A stretch of DNA of 64,000 bases from Isosphaeraceae bacterium. Its GTDB lineage: Bacteria > Planctomycetota > Planctomycetia > Isosphaerales > Isosphaeraceae. A program made the translations under genes and the position numbers. Positions 34,879-43,809 of this stretch are shown here, piece after piece. The first letter of the stretch is position 1. The number at the start of each line of letters is the position of its first letter. The stretch spans positions 620,001 to 684,000 of the forward strand of contig BPJS01000001.1 in the NCBI GenBank assembly GCA_026004735.1, in the 5' to 3' direction. The notes under the pieces were generated by a model. That model worked only from the letters and a program-made list of their open reading frames with translations, was not told the origin of the DNA and ran no database searches.

Positions 34879-35327
34879 GGCGTGTCCTCCTCCTGAGCGA
34901 CGGCCTCAAGGACATCCTGTCCTTCCCCACACCATCGGATCGCCGTGTGGGCGGCTTGAGGAATCTCCCTGCCCCGAACCGGACCTCCCGGCCACGGACG
35001 CCAATCCTCAGCCCAGCCGTCCCAGCGCTCGGCGGCGCACGAACCGCGACCTCCCAAGGCCGCCAATCCGCACGTCTCCCACGCGCCGACCAGGCCGATG
35101 CCGATCATCGCCACCCGCCGCGACCTCAGAGCCTCGGTAAGGGTCTTCCACCCGGCGGCGTACCTTAGCGAGCTGGCCCTGAGCCTGCAAGGCGAATGCC
35201 GTCCCACCCACACCGCGTCGTCTGGCTCCCACGCCACAGCCCCGACACGCTTCTCAAAACGGGGGTACACACCGCAGCCTCCCCCGAATCCCGAACCCGA
35301 ACCGGATCGGCCCGCAGAACTCAGCAC
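34854..35327 (-). CDS. Doubtful open frame upstream of lpxA
   Basis: 157 codons, ending 25 bases inside lpxA. The only suggestive part is RYAAGWKTLTEALRSRRVAM followed by a short hydrophobic stretch (IGIGLVGAWETCGLAAL). The C-terminal third is rich in Trp and Gly with no recognised domain, and GC at third positions is only moderate. An alternative start is ATG 35108. I list it because otherwise 34.9-35.4 kb has no gene. Confidence 0.25.
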   Translation of the reverse strand: MLSSAGRSGSGSGFGGGCGVYPRFEKRVGAVAWEPDDAVWVGRHSPCRLRASSLRYAAGWKTLTEALRSRRVAMIGIGLVGAWETCGLAALGGRGSCAAERWDGWAEDWRPWPGGPVRGREIPQAAHTAIRWCGEGQDVLEAVAQEEDTPWRLPSRS

Positions 35328-35421
35328 CCGGCCAAACCTGAGGCCGCCACCCAGCCCACCGTTTCGCAGCTCGCACTCAGCCGATCTCGTCCTCCCAGGC
35401 TGGCCCGTCGTCGGGACGCCC
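34879..35421. other. About 540 bases without a confident gene
   Basis: Between lpxA and the lipoprotein gene, both leftward. Only weakly coding frames occur on both strands. No tRNA, rRNA or known RNA fold is recognised. Confidence 0.4.
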
Positions 35422-36669
35422 TCACCGGCCCACCGGCAGCGTCAGCAACGGCCCGCTCGACGCCTCCTCGGTCTGCTGGAGCGAGAACAACAATTCCAGG
35501 ACGGCCAGCGTCGAGCGCGACACGGAATCCTCCAGCGGAATGTAAAACCAATACCCCCGGTACGGCACCGCCACTTCCGCTTTGTCCGGCTTGCGGCGGC
35601 TCGAACAGACCCGGAATAGGCCGGCGGTCACCCTCGTCCAGTCATAAGCGGAACCATCCACATTCCGGGTCACCGGCGCCATCCCGCACCGCACATGCTC
35701 TTCGGGAATGACCACGCCCTTCGACAAAAACGTCATCATCTGAAGCACCGACCGCGTGTTGAGCACGATATGGTCGTCACCCAGAGGCGAGGGCATCTGC
35801 GTCGGCATATCGCTGTCATCGTCCACAAACTTGGACTGCACGACGTATCGATCCAGGCCCGGGCTAACCCGGAGCAGTCGGGCCAGTTCGTCCAACTCGG
35901 GCGCCGCCCGGTGCTCCGGTCGTATCTCGATCATCAAGATCTGCTTGCGACGATTGAGAACCGCTGTCTGGTCGCCCTCGGCTCGAAACACCAGCCCCTG
36001 CTGGGCCGCTTGGACCAGATCCTGGGCTTCGATCTTGTCCTGGGCGATCGGATCCGAGACCGGCTCTTCCCGCGTCTCCACGGCAAACTCGATCGCCCGC
36101 CGCCGATGAAGCGACCCGACTAGCGAAATCAGGTAGCGAAACTCGTCGTTCGTGTCCGGCTCAAGCGGAATCATATCCACCGCGCGGCTGGCGTTGTCCA
36201 CCCCGTTGGCGTCATTGAGCAAAAGCAAAAATAACTGCTCAATATTGGCCCCAGCCCGCACAAACCGCAGCGCCTCGGCCGGCAGCGGCGTCATCAACGC
36301 TCGGGCCACCTCGTGCCCTTCGCGGGGATGATAACTCAGCGTCGGGGCGTCGCGCACGAACAGGTCGCCCCCGATCAGATCCGTCGGCCCCGGGCCTTGT
36401 CCATCGCGGCCGGTCGTACCGTGGATGCGGCTGGCCACCTCGAACTGGCTGGTGATGTTCGGCAGGTCGATGAAGATCGGCGAATCGCCGTAGCGTAGCC
36501 TCACGATGTTGATCAGGAGCTGCTCATCGTTCGTCTTACGAAACGACTCATTGTAGCGCAACCGGGTCTGCTCCAACGCCCGCGGGCCCAGACACCCGCT
36601 CGCCATCGCACAGACCACGATCACCCCTAGCGCCCACCGATCCCCAAGGCCTCGGTTCAGTCCACGCAT
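35422..36669 (-). CDS. Conserved-looking lipoprotein of unknown function
   Basis: 415 residues from ATG 36669 (an upstream ATG at 36708 extends the frame). The signal sequence ends in a lipobox (VIVVCAMASGC, Cys near 26). The mature protein starts RALEQTRLRYNESFRKTND then EQLLINIVRLRYGDSPIFID, a pattern I recall from uncharacterised outer-membrane-type lipoproteins in several phyla. The C-terminal third has NTRSVLQMMTFLSKGVVIP and SVSRSTLAVLELLFSLQQTE. No catalytic motif. Probably periplasmic, anchored through a lipidated Cys. Confidence 0.78.
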   Translation of the reverse strand: MRGLNRGLGDRWALGVIVVCAMASGCLGPRALEQTRLRYNESFRKTNDEQLLINIVRLRYGDSPIFIDLPNITSQFEVASRIHGTTGRDGQGPGPTDLIGGDLFVRDAPTLSYHPREGHEVARALMTPLPAEALRFVRAGANIEQLFLLLLNDANGVDNASRAVDMIPLEPDTNDEFRYLISLVGSLHRRRAIEFAVETREEPVSDPIAQDKIEAQDLVQAAQQGLVFRAEGDQTAVLNRRKQILMIEIRPEHRAAPELDELARLLRVSPGLDRYVVQSKFVDDDSDMPTQMPSPLGDDHIVLNTRSVLQMMTFLSKGVVIPEEHVRCGMAPVTRNVDGSAYDWTRVTAGLFRVCSSRRKPDKAEVAVPYRGYWFYIPLEDSVSRSTLAVLELLFSLQQTEEASSGPLLTLPVGR

Positions 36670-36775
36670 CCGCCCACCGTGGCCAACGCGCGCGGAACCT
36701 CTCCGCACTTGCCCTCAAAATCGGCTCGGGCAATCCAATCGCTCCAGTCGATTCATCCGGCGGGGTCGCTCTCCG

Positions 36776-37444
36776 CTAGGTCCCCCGCGGCTTGACCCAG
36801 ATCGGAGCCGATTGCTCGTACCCGGCAATCGCCTCGGCAAACTGCAGCGTCTCGGCGATGGCGTCCAACCCGTGCAACAGCCGGTGCCGTTGGCCCGGCG
36901 CTACCTCAAAACTGTAGCGGACCAGCTCCCGATCACCGGCCAGTGCGGCCAGCTCTTGCCGCTCCAGGTCGATCTCCATCTCCAGGCCGGCCACACCTCG
37001 AACCAGCTCCGCCAGCCGCAGCCACTGCGGCTCGTCCAGCTCGATCGGCAACAACCCGTTGTTGAACGCGTTTTGCTCAAAAATGTCAGCGAACCCCACA
37101 TCTTTGCCCGGAGCAATCAAGGCCCGGTAACCGGCTTGCGCCACCGCCCAGACCGCATGCTCGCGGCTCGACCCACACCCAAAGTTCCGCCCCACAAGCA
37201 GGATCGTCGCCCCCCGGGCCGACTCGGCATTGAGCGGAAAGTCCGCCGCCTCGGCCCCGTGACGCTCCGGATCGTCTACCGGTGGCGCTCCGCCCACCTC
37301 ATAGCGCTTATCCGCAAAGAGCAGCGGACCATATCCGGTCCGCTCGATCCGCTTCAGATACCGCGCCGGGATAATCAGGTCCGTGTTGACGTCCGCCCAG
37401 TCGAGCAGAGCGACTTTGCCGCGATGCGTTCGGAACGCTTCCAT
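36776..37444 (-). CDS. leuD: 3-isopropylmalate dehydratase small subunit LeuD
   Basis: 222 residues. Pairs with LeuC to isomerise 2- and 3-isopropylmalate in leucine biosynthesis. Motifs are DWADVNTDLIIPARYLKRI near 15, the substrate-binding swivel motif GRNFGCGSSREHAVWA near 83-98, and YRALIAPGKDVGFADIFEQNAFNNGLLPIEL near 105. Length (about 200-220) is normal. It lies 39 bases downstream of leuC in the same direction, so leuCD form an operon transcribed from the promoter region near 38.95 kb. Confidence 0.94.
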   Translation of the reverse strand: MEAFRTHRGKVALLDWADVNTDLIIPARYLKRIERTGYGPLLFADKRYEVGGAPPVDDPERHGAEAADFPLNAESARGATILLVGRNFGCGSSREHAVWAVAQAGYRALIAPGKDVGFADIFEQNAFNNGLLPIELDEPQWLRLAELVRGVAGLEMEIDLERQELAALAGDRELVRYSFEVAPGQRHRLLHGLDAIAETLQFAEAIAGYEQSAPIWVKPRGT

Positions 37445-37483
37445 GATTGGCTCTGTCCAGTTCGGATTCGTCGATCGAAGAGT

Positions 37484-38938
37484 CTACACCCTCGCCTCAG
37501 ACGACGACACGTCAAGCATCTGGCGCACATCCACAAACCTTCCGGCCACCGCTGCCGCCGCCGCCATCGCCGGGCTGACCAAGTGGGTCCGACCACCCGG
37601 CCCCTGGCGGCCCTCAAAATTGCGGTTGCTCGTCGACGCCGATCGCTGCCCCGGCGCGAGCTTGTCGGGATTCATCGCCAGGCACATGCTGCAGCCCGAC
37701 TCGCGCCACTCCGCCCCCGCCTCCCGGAAGATCCGGTCCAGCCCCTCGGCCTGCGCCTGCGCCCGCACCTGCTCGCTGCCCGGCACCACCAACACCCGCA
37801 CCCCCGGCGCCACCTTGCGCCCCCGCAGCACCCGCGCTGCCGACCGCAAATCCTCGATCCGCCCATTCGTGCACGACCCAATAAACACCACATCCACGGA
37901 AATGTCGGTCACCGGCGTCCCCGGTACAAGCCCCATATACTCCAACGCCCGCCGTACGTCCTCACGCTGCGCCGCCGGCAGACTGTCCGGATCGGGAATT
38001 CGGCCCGTCACATCCACCGTCATATCGGGCGCTGTGCCCCAGGTCACCTGCGGGACCAGCTGCGACGCATCAATCCGCACCGTCCGGTCAAACGCCGACG
38101 GATCGTCGGTCCGCAACGTTCGCCAGTCCGCGACCGCCGCCTCCCACGCCGCCCCTCGCGGCGCATACGGCCGATCCTCCCGCGCCAAGTATTCCAGCGT
38201 CGTGTCATCCGGCGCAATCAGACCTGCCCTCGCGCCGCCCTCGATCGACATGTTGCAGATCGTCATCCGGCCTTCCATCGACAGGGCGTCAATCGCCGAG
38301 CCGTAATACTCGATCACCGAACCCGTTCCCCCCCCCGTCCCGATCTCTCGAATGATCGCCAAAATGATGTCCTTCGGCTCCAGGCCCACCGGTAGCCGCC
38401 CCGTCACCTCAATTCCCAGCGACTTGGGCTTTCGGCCCTGCCAAAGCGTCTGCGTCGCCAGGACATGCTCGACCTCGCTCGTCCCAATCCCAAACGCCAA
38501 CGCCCCAAACGCGCCATGCGTGCTCGTGTGGCTATCCCCGCAGACAATCGTCAAACCCGGCAGCGTCAGCCCCAACTCCGGGCCCACCACATGCACGATC
38601 CCCTGCCGACCGCTCCCCACGTCCAGCAGTGTGATCCCAAACTCGGCGCAATGACGCCGCAGCGTCTCCACCTGCCGCCGCGACATCGGCTCCCGGATAT
38701 CGAGCTGATTCTCGGTCGGTACATTGTGATCGGGCGTTGCGAAGGTCAAATCCGGCCGCCGCACCCTCCGCCCGGCCAGCCGAAGCCCGTCAAACGCCTG
38801 CGGGCTTGTGACCTCATGCACCAGGTGGCGATCAATGTAGAGCAACGTCGCCGAGTCGGTCTCCCGCACGACGTGGCGCGACCAGACCTTCTCGAACAGG
38901 GTGGTATAAGAACGATCGTCGAGGGGTCGTCCGGACAT
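37484..38938 (-). CDS. leuC: 3-isopropylmalate dehydratase large subunit LeuC
   Basis: 484 residues from ATG 38938 (GAGGAAATCG just upstream), preferred over ATG 38992. Aconitase-family [4Fe-4S] enzyme of leucine synthesis. Visible landmarks are [10 protein letters not shown] near 14, [19 protein letters not shown] near 33, [11 protein letters not shown] near 70, and [20 protein letters not shown] near 140. Cluster Cys residues lie in [16 protein letters not shown] near 358 and [19 protein letters not shown] near 418. All metal-cluster positions are intact. First gene of leuCD; divergent from the toxin-antitoxin operon. Confidence 0.94.
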   Translation of the reverse strand: MSGRPLDDRSYTTLFEKVWSRHVVRETDSATLLYIDRHLVHEVTSPQAFDGLRLAGRRVRRPDLTFATPDHNVPTENQLDIREPMSRRQVETLRRHCAEFGITLLDVGSGRQGIVHVVGPELGLTLPGLTIVCGDSHTSTHGAFGALAFGIGTSEVEHVLATQTLWQGRKPKSLGIEVTGRLPVGLEPKDIILAIIREIGTGGGTGSVIEYYGSAIDALSMEGRMTICNMSIEGGARAGLIAPDDTTLEYLAREDRPYAPRGAAWEAAVADWRTLRTDDPSAFDRTVRIDASQLVPQVTWGTAPDMTVDVTGRIPDPDSLPAAQREDVRRALEYMGLVPGTPVTDISVDVVFIGSCTNGRIEDLRSAARVLRGRKVAPGVRVLVVPGSEQVRAQAQAEGLDRIFREAGAEWRESGCSMCLAMNPDKLAPGQRSASTSNRNFEGRQGPGGRTHLVSPAMAAAAAVAGRFVDVRQMLDVSSSEARV

Positions 38939-38953
38939 CGATTTCCTCGCAAA

Positions 38954-38984
38954 ATTACAATCCCCATTGGACTTACGGTGCCAA
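38954..38984 (-). promoter_or_regulatory. Possible leuCD promoter
   Basis: On the minus strand TTGGCA (38984-38979) and TGTAAT (38959-38954) are separated by 19 bases; each matches the consensus 5/6 but the spacing is long. The left arm of an inverted repeat lies inside the spacer, where a regulator could block transcription. Confidence 0.4.
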
Positions 38985-39016
38985 ATGGTCATTCCTACTC
39001 CCTCTAGCGTAAGTCC
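38969..39016. repeat. Inverted repeat between leuC and the toxin-antitoxin operon
   Basis: GGACTTACG at 38969-38977 and CGTAAGTCC at 39008-39016 are perfect inverted 9-base copies 30 bases apart. The left arm is within the candidate leuC promoter and the right arm ends 12 bases before the -35 of the toxin-antitoxin promoter. Confidence 0.6.
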
Positions 39017-39028
39017 GAGACGAACTTG

Positions 39029-39057
39029 TTGACAAGGATGCTACTGAGTAGTACAGT
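39029..39057 (+). promoter_or_regulatory. Predicted toxin-antitoxin promoter with internal palindrome
   Basis: TTGACA at 39029-39034 and TACAGT at 39052-39057 with a 17-base spacer. The spacer holds the palindrome CTACT-G-AGTAG at 39041-39051, directly abutting the -10. This is a likely operator for autoregulation by the XRE antitoxin. Confidence 0.6.
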
Positions 39058-39128
39058 TCCTTTCAGGAGGTATGGCAGGGGGGATATGGGTTGGCTCCTG
39101 AGTTTGCGGTCGACGGTTCGGAGGCCCA

Positions 39129-39554
39129 ATGCACTCGAAGACCAAGGGCGTCCTCAGTTACCTCGATGTGGAATGTGCTCCCGTGGACTGGCTGAGGTTC
39201 GTCCAGCTCGACCCATTCCCCAAGAAGTGGGAGAGGTTGGGCCTCAACTACGATGACGACCTCTCCGCCCTCGAAATCCTGATCATGACGCTGGGGGATG
39301 ATCCGAGGTTCGCTCCCGTCGTCCCCGGGACGAGCGGCCTGAGGAAGCTGCGATATGCCCCTCCGGGGCATCAGGGCGGCAAGAGGGGTGCGCTGCGGGT
39401 CTGCTACGGCTACTTCAAGGAGCACGGGATCGTCGTCTTGATCACGGTCTACGGCAAAGGCGAGAAAGACGACTTGACGGCCGACGACAAGAAGGTGATT
39501 TCGGCCGTGCTGAGGCGAATCCAAGGGAAGCTGGAGAGGGGACTTATCCAATGA
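39129..39554 (+). CDS. RelE/HigB-like toxin of a type II toxin-antitoxin system
   Basis: 141 residues from ATG 39129, GGAGG just upstream. The second half has the RelE-superfamily pattern VVPGTSGLRKLRYAPPG then GGKRGALRVCYGYFKEHG, IVVLITVYGKGEKDDLT and a final helix. These are ribosome-dependent mRNA interferases or gyrase inhibitors; the subtype is unclear. The N-terminal 50 residues are longer than in typical 100-residue RelE. Arginine is encoded by AGG in 7 of 10 cases, whereas neighbouring genes use mostly CGC, pointing to horizontal origin. The start of the antitoxin overlaps its stop by four bases (ATGA). Confidence 0.82.
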   Translation: MHSKTKGVLSYLDVECAPVDWLRFVQLDPFPKKWERLGLNYDDDLSALEILIMTLGDDPRFAPVVPGTSGLRKLRYAPPGHQGGKRGALRVCYGYFKEHGIVVLITVYGKGEKDDLTADDKKVISAVLRRIQGKLERGLIQ

Positions 39555-39952
39555 CCAGGGAAACGCGGCTTTCCGACGTCGGCGCCGAGATCGTAGGGGC
39601 CCTCCTGGGGTTCCTCGAGGCGCTCGAGGAGGGCGGCGACCTGAGCCGGCGCTACACCATTCGGACGGTAGAGCTCGAACTGAAGCCTCGCGAGTATGGG
39701 CCCGCCGAGGTGCGGAAGATCCGCGATCAGATGGGACTGAGCCAGCCCCTGTTCGCGCGGTTCCTCGGTGTGAGTACCCAGACCGTCCGCGCCTGGGAGC
39801 AGGGGACGAAGGCTCCGAGCGGAATGGCGTGTCGCTTCCTCGACGAGATCTCCCTCTCGCCCGAGCACTGGCGCGATCGTCTCAAGGAGATCATCCGGGT
39901 GCGCGGCAAGGAGAAGGCGAACGGACGCAGCCGCCAGGGCTGCACGACATGA
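39551..39952 (+). CDS. XRE-family antitoxin (HigA-like)
   Basis: 133 residues. A helix-turn-helix of the HigA/XRE kind occupies about 55-105: AEVRKIRDQMGLSQPLFARF then LGVSTQTVRAWEQGTKAPSG. The first 50 residues (EIVGALLGFLEALEEGGDL) probably neutralise the toxin. It follows the toxin gene with an ATGA overlap, the toxin-first order typical of higBA. It probably binds the palindrome at 39041-39051 to repress its own operon. The operon ends 9 bases before the convergent uvrA stop. Confidence 0.85.
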   Translation: MTRETRLSDVGAEIVGALLGFLEALEEGGDLSRRYTIRTVELELKPREYGPAEVRKIRDQMGLSQPLFARFLGVSTQTVRAWEQGTKAPSGMACRFLDEISLSPEHWRDRLKEIIRVRGKEKANGRSRQGCTT

Positions 39953-39960
39953 CCGCCGTG

Positions 39961-42768
39961 TCAACCCGACGCCAGATACCGCCCCGTCCAGCTTGCCGCG
40001 CAGTCGGCGACCTTGCGCGGCGGTCCCATGACGACCACCCGGCCTCCGCCGTCACCGCCCTCGGGCCCCAGGTCGATGATCCAGTCAGTCTGGCGGATCA
40101 GTTGCAGGTTGTGCTCGATGACCACCACGGTGTTTCCGGCATCGGCCAGCCGGCCGAGCACGCGGACTAGGTTGGCCACGTCGGCCGGGTGCAGGCCGGA
40201 GGTTGGCTCATCGAGGATGTAGAGCGTCCGACCGCCCGCCGGCCGGCCCAACTCGGCCGCAAGCTTCACCCGCTGCGCCTCGCCGCCAGAAAGGGTTGTG
40301 CTCGACTGTCCCAGCGACAGATAGCCCAACCCCGCTTCGTGCAGAGCTTCCAGGCCACGCTGGACCTTCGGGATCGCGTCGAAAAACGCCAGCGCTTCGT
40401 CGACCCGCATCTCGAGAACGTCGGCGATCGAGCGTCCTTTGTAGGTCACTTCGAGGGTCGCCGCGTTGAATCGCTTCCCTCCGCAGATTTCGCAGGCGAT
40501 GAAGAGGTCCGGTAGAAACTGCATCTCGATTTTACGCTGGCCTTGACCTTGGCAGGCCTCGCACCGACCGCCTTTCACGTTAAAGCTGAACCGGTTCGGT
40601 CTGAAGCCACGCAGCTTGGCCTCGCGGGTGGTGGCGAAAACCTTGCGTATCTCGTCGTAGACACCGGTATAGGTTGCCGCGGTCGAGCGTGGGGTCCGGC
40701 CAATCGGCGTCTGATCGATCACGATCAGCCGGTCGATGGCCTCCAGGCCCTCGATGGCCGTATGGGCGCCAGGCCGTGGTCCAGCCCGCTCCAGAGCGCG
40801 TCGGGTGCCCCGGGCCAGAACCTCCATGACCAGGCTGCTCTTGCCCGACCCCGAGACGCCGGTCACGCCGATCAGGGTCCCGAGGGGAAATCGGGCGTCG
40901 ATCCGCTTCAAATTGTTCTCGGCCGCGCCGCGTACCCAGATCGATCCCGGCGACTTCCTGAGTCGTGCGGGCCGGGCGGGCAACCCTTCGATCGGCTGCC
41001 CATTCCGCAAATACCGCGCCGTCAGCGAGACCGCCGGATCGAGCGCTTCGGGCGACCCTTCCGCAACGATCTGCCCGCCGTCTGGACCCGCGCCCGGCCC
41101 TAGGTCGATCACCCAGTCGGCTCGGCCGACCACCCGCTCGTCATGTTCGACCACCAACACCGTGTTCCCCTGCCGACGGAGCGCTTCGAGCGTGTCCAGG
41201 AGCCGATCCGTATCCCGCGGATGGAGACCCGTGGTCGGTTCGTCCAGCACGTAGCAGACCCCGACCAGTCCCGAGCCGACCTGAGTCGCCAACCGCACTC
41301 GTTGCAGTTCGCCGCCGGAAAGCGTCTCGGCCCTCCGGTCCAGGGTCAGATACCCAAGCCCGACATCCAGCAAGAAATCCAGCCGCCGGACGACCTCCGC
41401 CACCAGCGGACGGCCGATCGGCGCCTCGGCCGGCTCCCAGGTCAGTTGCTCAAAAAAAGCTCGCGCTCGGGGCAGCGGCCACGCCAGCACTTCCGGCAGC
41501 CTGCAGCCGGCAAGCCGCACGCCACGCGCCTCGGCCCGCAATCGCTCGCCACCACAGTCCAGGCACGTCCGCGCGGAGCGGAACGCGGCCAGGCTCTCCC
41601 GCTGTCGGTCCGTTCGCGCCTCCTGCCAGGCCGCCTCCAACTGCCCGAGTAACCCCACAGACCATTCCGGGGCGTCCGGATCACCGTGCAAAAAGGCCTC
41701 AACGAGCCGAGGTGGCCACTGCTCCAGCGGGGTCGTCCAATTCACCTTCGCACGCTTCAGCAAGGCCCGCAAGGCCACGTCGCGTGGCTGGTGCCGGGCC
41801 GCCGCACCGCCTAACAGCGACCAGGCCGCCACCGCACCCTCGTCCAACGATCGGGCACGATCCGGCAGGACCAGATCCGCATCAAAGGTCTCGACCACCC
41901 CCAGCCCATCGCAGCTCCGGCAGGCTCCGTACGGGCTATTGAAGCTGAACATCCGCGGTTCAATCGCCTCCAGCCCAATCCCACATTCCGGACAGGACAA
42001 CCGCGTGCTCTGGACCCGGTCTTGCCACTGCTCGCCCTCCTGGATCGCCAGCACCACTGTCCCCTCACCAATCTGCACGGCGCGCTGGACGCTCTCGGCC
42101 AGGCGATGCCGGATTCCGTCCCGTACCACCAGTCGATCGACAACCGCCTCGATCGTGTGCATTTTGGTCCGCGCCAGCGTGGGCGGCCGGTCGACAACCT
42201 CAACGATCTCTCCATCCACCCGCGCCCGGATCAAACCAGCCCGGCGGATTGCTCCAAACGCCTCGGCGTGCTCCCCCTTGCGGCCACGGACGAGCGGCGC
42301 CAGGATCATCACCCGGCGCCCCTCGGGCAAGGCCAGCACGCCCTCGACCATCTGTTCGGGCGTCTGCGAGCGGATCGGCCGCCCACACCCCGGGCAATGC
42401 GGCGTCCCGAGCCGGGCGTACAACAACCGCAAGTGGTCGTGGATCTCGGTGATCGTGGCCACCGTGCTCCGGGGTCCGCCGCCACCCCAGCGCTGATCGA
42501 TCGCGACCGTTGGCGGCAAGCCCTCGATCGCATCGACGTCGGGCGGTTCCAGTTGCTCCAGATGTTGACGCGCGTAGTTCGAGAGCGTCTCCAGAAACCG
42601 CCGCTGCGCTTCCGCGTAGAGGGTGTCGAAGGCCAGTGTGCTCTTGCCCGATCCGGAGACCCCCGTCAGCGCCACCAGCCGATCCCGCGGAATCCCCACA
42701 TCGAGATCCCGCAGGTTGTGCACCCGCGCCCCGCGAACCCGAATCCAGCCGCCGTTCGGGTCGCTCAT
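39961..42768 (-). CDS. uvrA: Excinuclease ABC subunit A (UvrA)
   Basis: 935 residues from ATG 42768, the normal length. UvrA dimer finds bulky DNA lesions and loads UvrB in nucleotide excision repair. First ATPase: Walker A ALTGVSGSGKSTLAFDTLYAE near 33; zinc region CPECGIGLEAIEPRMFSF with FNSPYGACRSCDGLG; signature TLSGGELQRVRLATQVG and LDEPTTGLHPRD. Second ATPase: Walker A GVTGVSGSGKSSLVMEVLA near 615; zinc module CEACQGQGQRKIEMQFLPD to CEICGGKRF; signature TLSGGEAQRVKLAAELG and LDEPTSGLHPAD. All key residues are intact. A frame continues upstream to 43200 but lacks UvrA similarity. Divergent from moaD. Confidence 0.95.
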   Translation of the reverse strand: MSDPNGGWIRVRGARVHNLRDLDVGIPRDRLVALTGVSGSGKSTLAFDTLYAEAQRRFLETLSNYARQHLEQLEPPDVDAIEGLPPTVAIDQRWGGGGPRSTVATITEIHDHLRLLYARLGTPHCPGCGRPIRSQTPEQMVEGVLALPEGRRVMILAPLVRGRKGEHAEAFGAIRRAGLIRARVDGEIVEVVDRPPTLARTKMHTIEAVVDRLVVRDGIRHRLAESVQRAVQIGEGTVVLAIQEGEQWQDRVQSTRLSCPECGIGLEAIEPRMFSFNSPYGACRSCDGLGVVETFDADLVLPDRARSLDEGAVAAWSLLGGAAARHQPRDVALRALLKRAKVNWTTPLEQWPPRLVEAFLHGDPDAPEWSVGLLGQLEAAWQEARTDRQRESLAAFRSARTCLDCGGERLRAEARGVRLAGCRLPEVLAWPLPRARAFFEQLTWEPAEAPIGRPLVAEVVRRLDFLLDVGLGYLTLDRRAETLSGGELQRVRLATQVGSGLVGVCYVLDEPTTGLHPRDTDRLLDTLEALRRQGNTVLVVEHDERVVGRADWVIDLGPGAGPDGGQIVAEGSPEALDPAVSLTARYLRNGQPIEGLPARPARLRKSPGSIWVRGAAENNLKRIDARFPLGTLIGVTGVSGSGKSSLVMEVLARGTRRALERAGPRPGAHTAIEGLEAIDRLIVIDQTPIGRTPRSTAATYTGVYDEIRKVFATTREAKLRGFRPNRFSFNVKGGRCEACQGQGQRKIEMQFLPDLFIACEICGGKRFNAATLEVTYKGRSIADVLEMRVDEALAFFDAIPKVQRGLEALHEAGLGYLSLGQSSTTLSGGEAQRVKLAAELGRPAGGRTLYILDEPTSGLHPADVANLVRVLGRLADAGNTVVVIEHNLQLIRQTDWIIDLGPEGGDGGGRVVVMGPPRKVADCAASWTGRYLASG

Positions 42769-42883
42769 CGCGCACGTGGACTCCCCGGACCGGTTGAATC
42801 GCCGAGCCGAATGGGTCAGACTACCCCCCAGGCGGAGCTTACGGCAAGCCGCCCTCCGATCGACATTCCCCGCGGCTCGACAC

Positions 42884-43129
42884 GTGCGCTTGACCGTCCA
42901 CCTCTTCGCGTTGGCTCGCGAACGGGCCGGCAGCCCGACTGTCACCGTGAACCTCACGTCCACCCCCACCGTCGCGGACCTCCGCCACGCCTTGGCCACC
43001 TCCTGCCCCAACCTGGCGCCTTTGATCCCTTCTCTGTTAGTCGCCGTCAATTCCCAATACGCCCGCGACGAGGACCCGATCCCCCCCAACGCCGAACTGG
43101 CGGTCTTCCCACCCGTCAGCGGTGGCTGA
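42884..43129 (+). CDS. moaD: Molybdopterin synthase sulfur carrier subunit MoaD
   Basis: 81 residues from GTG 42884; a TTG at 42890 is an alternative start. Beta-grasp sulfur carrier: RLTVHLFALARERAGS at the start, LRHALATSCPNLAPLIP near 35 and VNSQYARDEDPIPPNAELAV near 55. The C-terminus is PPVSGG, the diglycine that is thiocarboxylated. It donates sulfur to MoaE for molybdopterin. It heads a moaD-moaE-moaA cluster divergent from uvrA (115-base gap). Confidence 0.88.
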   Translation: MRLTVHLFALARERAGSPTVTVNLTSTPTVADLRHALATSCPNLAPLIPSLLVAVNSQYARDEDPIPPNAELAVFPPVSGG

Positions 43130-43246
43130 GCCGGCTTGGCTTGCCTCCCCCCCCCTCCGTCCCTCCAGGCTGCTCCGCCTGTGGTCGACACCGTCGCCAA
43201 TCCGATTCTCCTGGCCTACAACGTCGATCCTCGTTCACCGCTTGCC

Positions 43247-43684
43247 ATGATCCAACTGATCCGCGACCCGATCGACCCAGCCGCCGTGCTCGACTCGGTT
43301 CGATCGACCAACGCCGGTGCGGTCTGCCTGTTTCTCGGCACCGTCCGCGAGTTCACCGCCAGCCGACAGACACGCGCCCTGACCTACGAGGCCTATGCCG
43401 GCATGGCCGAGGCCAAGCTCGCCGAGTTGGAGGCTAAGGCCCGGGACCGCTGGCCCGTCGTCGCCCTGACGATCGTGCACCGCCTCGGCGATCTCGAACT
43501 CGGCGACATCGCCGTCGCGGTGGCCGTCTCGACCCCCCACCGCGGCGATGCCTTCGCCGCCTGCCAGTGGCTCATGGACACGATCAAGCAGGTCGTCCCG
43601 ATCTGGAAACAGGAGATCTGGGCCGACGGTTCTCGGGAGTGGGTCCACCCCGGCCTGCCCCCCGCCGCCGATCCCTCGGCCTGA
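43247..43684 (+). CDS. moaE: Molybdopterin synthase catalytic subunit MoaE
   Basis: 145 residues from ATG 43247; a frame to 43136 lacks similarity. MoaE converts cyclic pyranopterin monophosphate to molybdopterin with MoaD. Motifs are GAVCLFLGTVREFTASRQ near 24, LTYEAYAGMAEAKLAEL near 45, VAVAVSTPHRGDAFAACQW near 88, and the catalytic-lysine region DTIKQVVPIWKQEIWADG near 110. Length and residues are normal. Cytoplasmic. The next gene, moaA, starts 126 bases later. Confidence 0.94.
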   Translation: MIQLIRDPIDPAAVLDSVRSTNAGAVCLFLGTVREFTASRQTRALTYEAYAGMAEAKLAELEAKARDRWPVVALTIVHRLGDLELGDIAVAVAVSTPHRGDAFAACQWLMDTIKQVVPIWKQEIWADGSREWVHPGLPPAADPSA

Positions 43685-43809
43685 ACGGTCACGATCTGGA
43701 GGCCTTGCCCACCCGCATGCACCAACGGGGAGAGCGGCTCCCGAACCGCTCCGTTTCGTCCCACCGACAGTCTTCCTCCTGCCCCAGCCGCGGGCAGCCG
43801 GGTAGAATC

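Noticed and set aside
38940-39030. T-box or leucine riboswitch in front of leuC
   Set aside because: No T-box consensus, specifier loop or terminator; only an inverted repeat and a weak promoter are seen.
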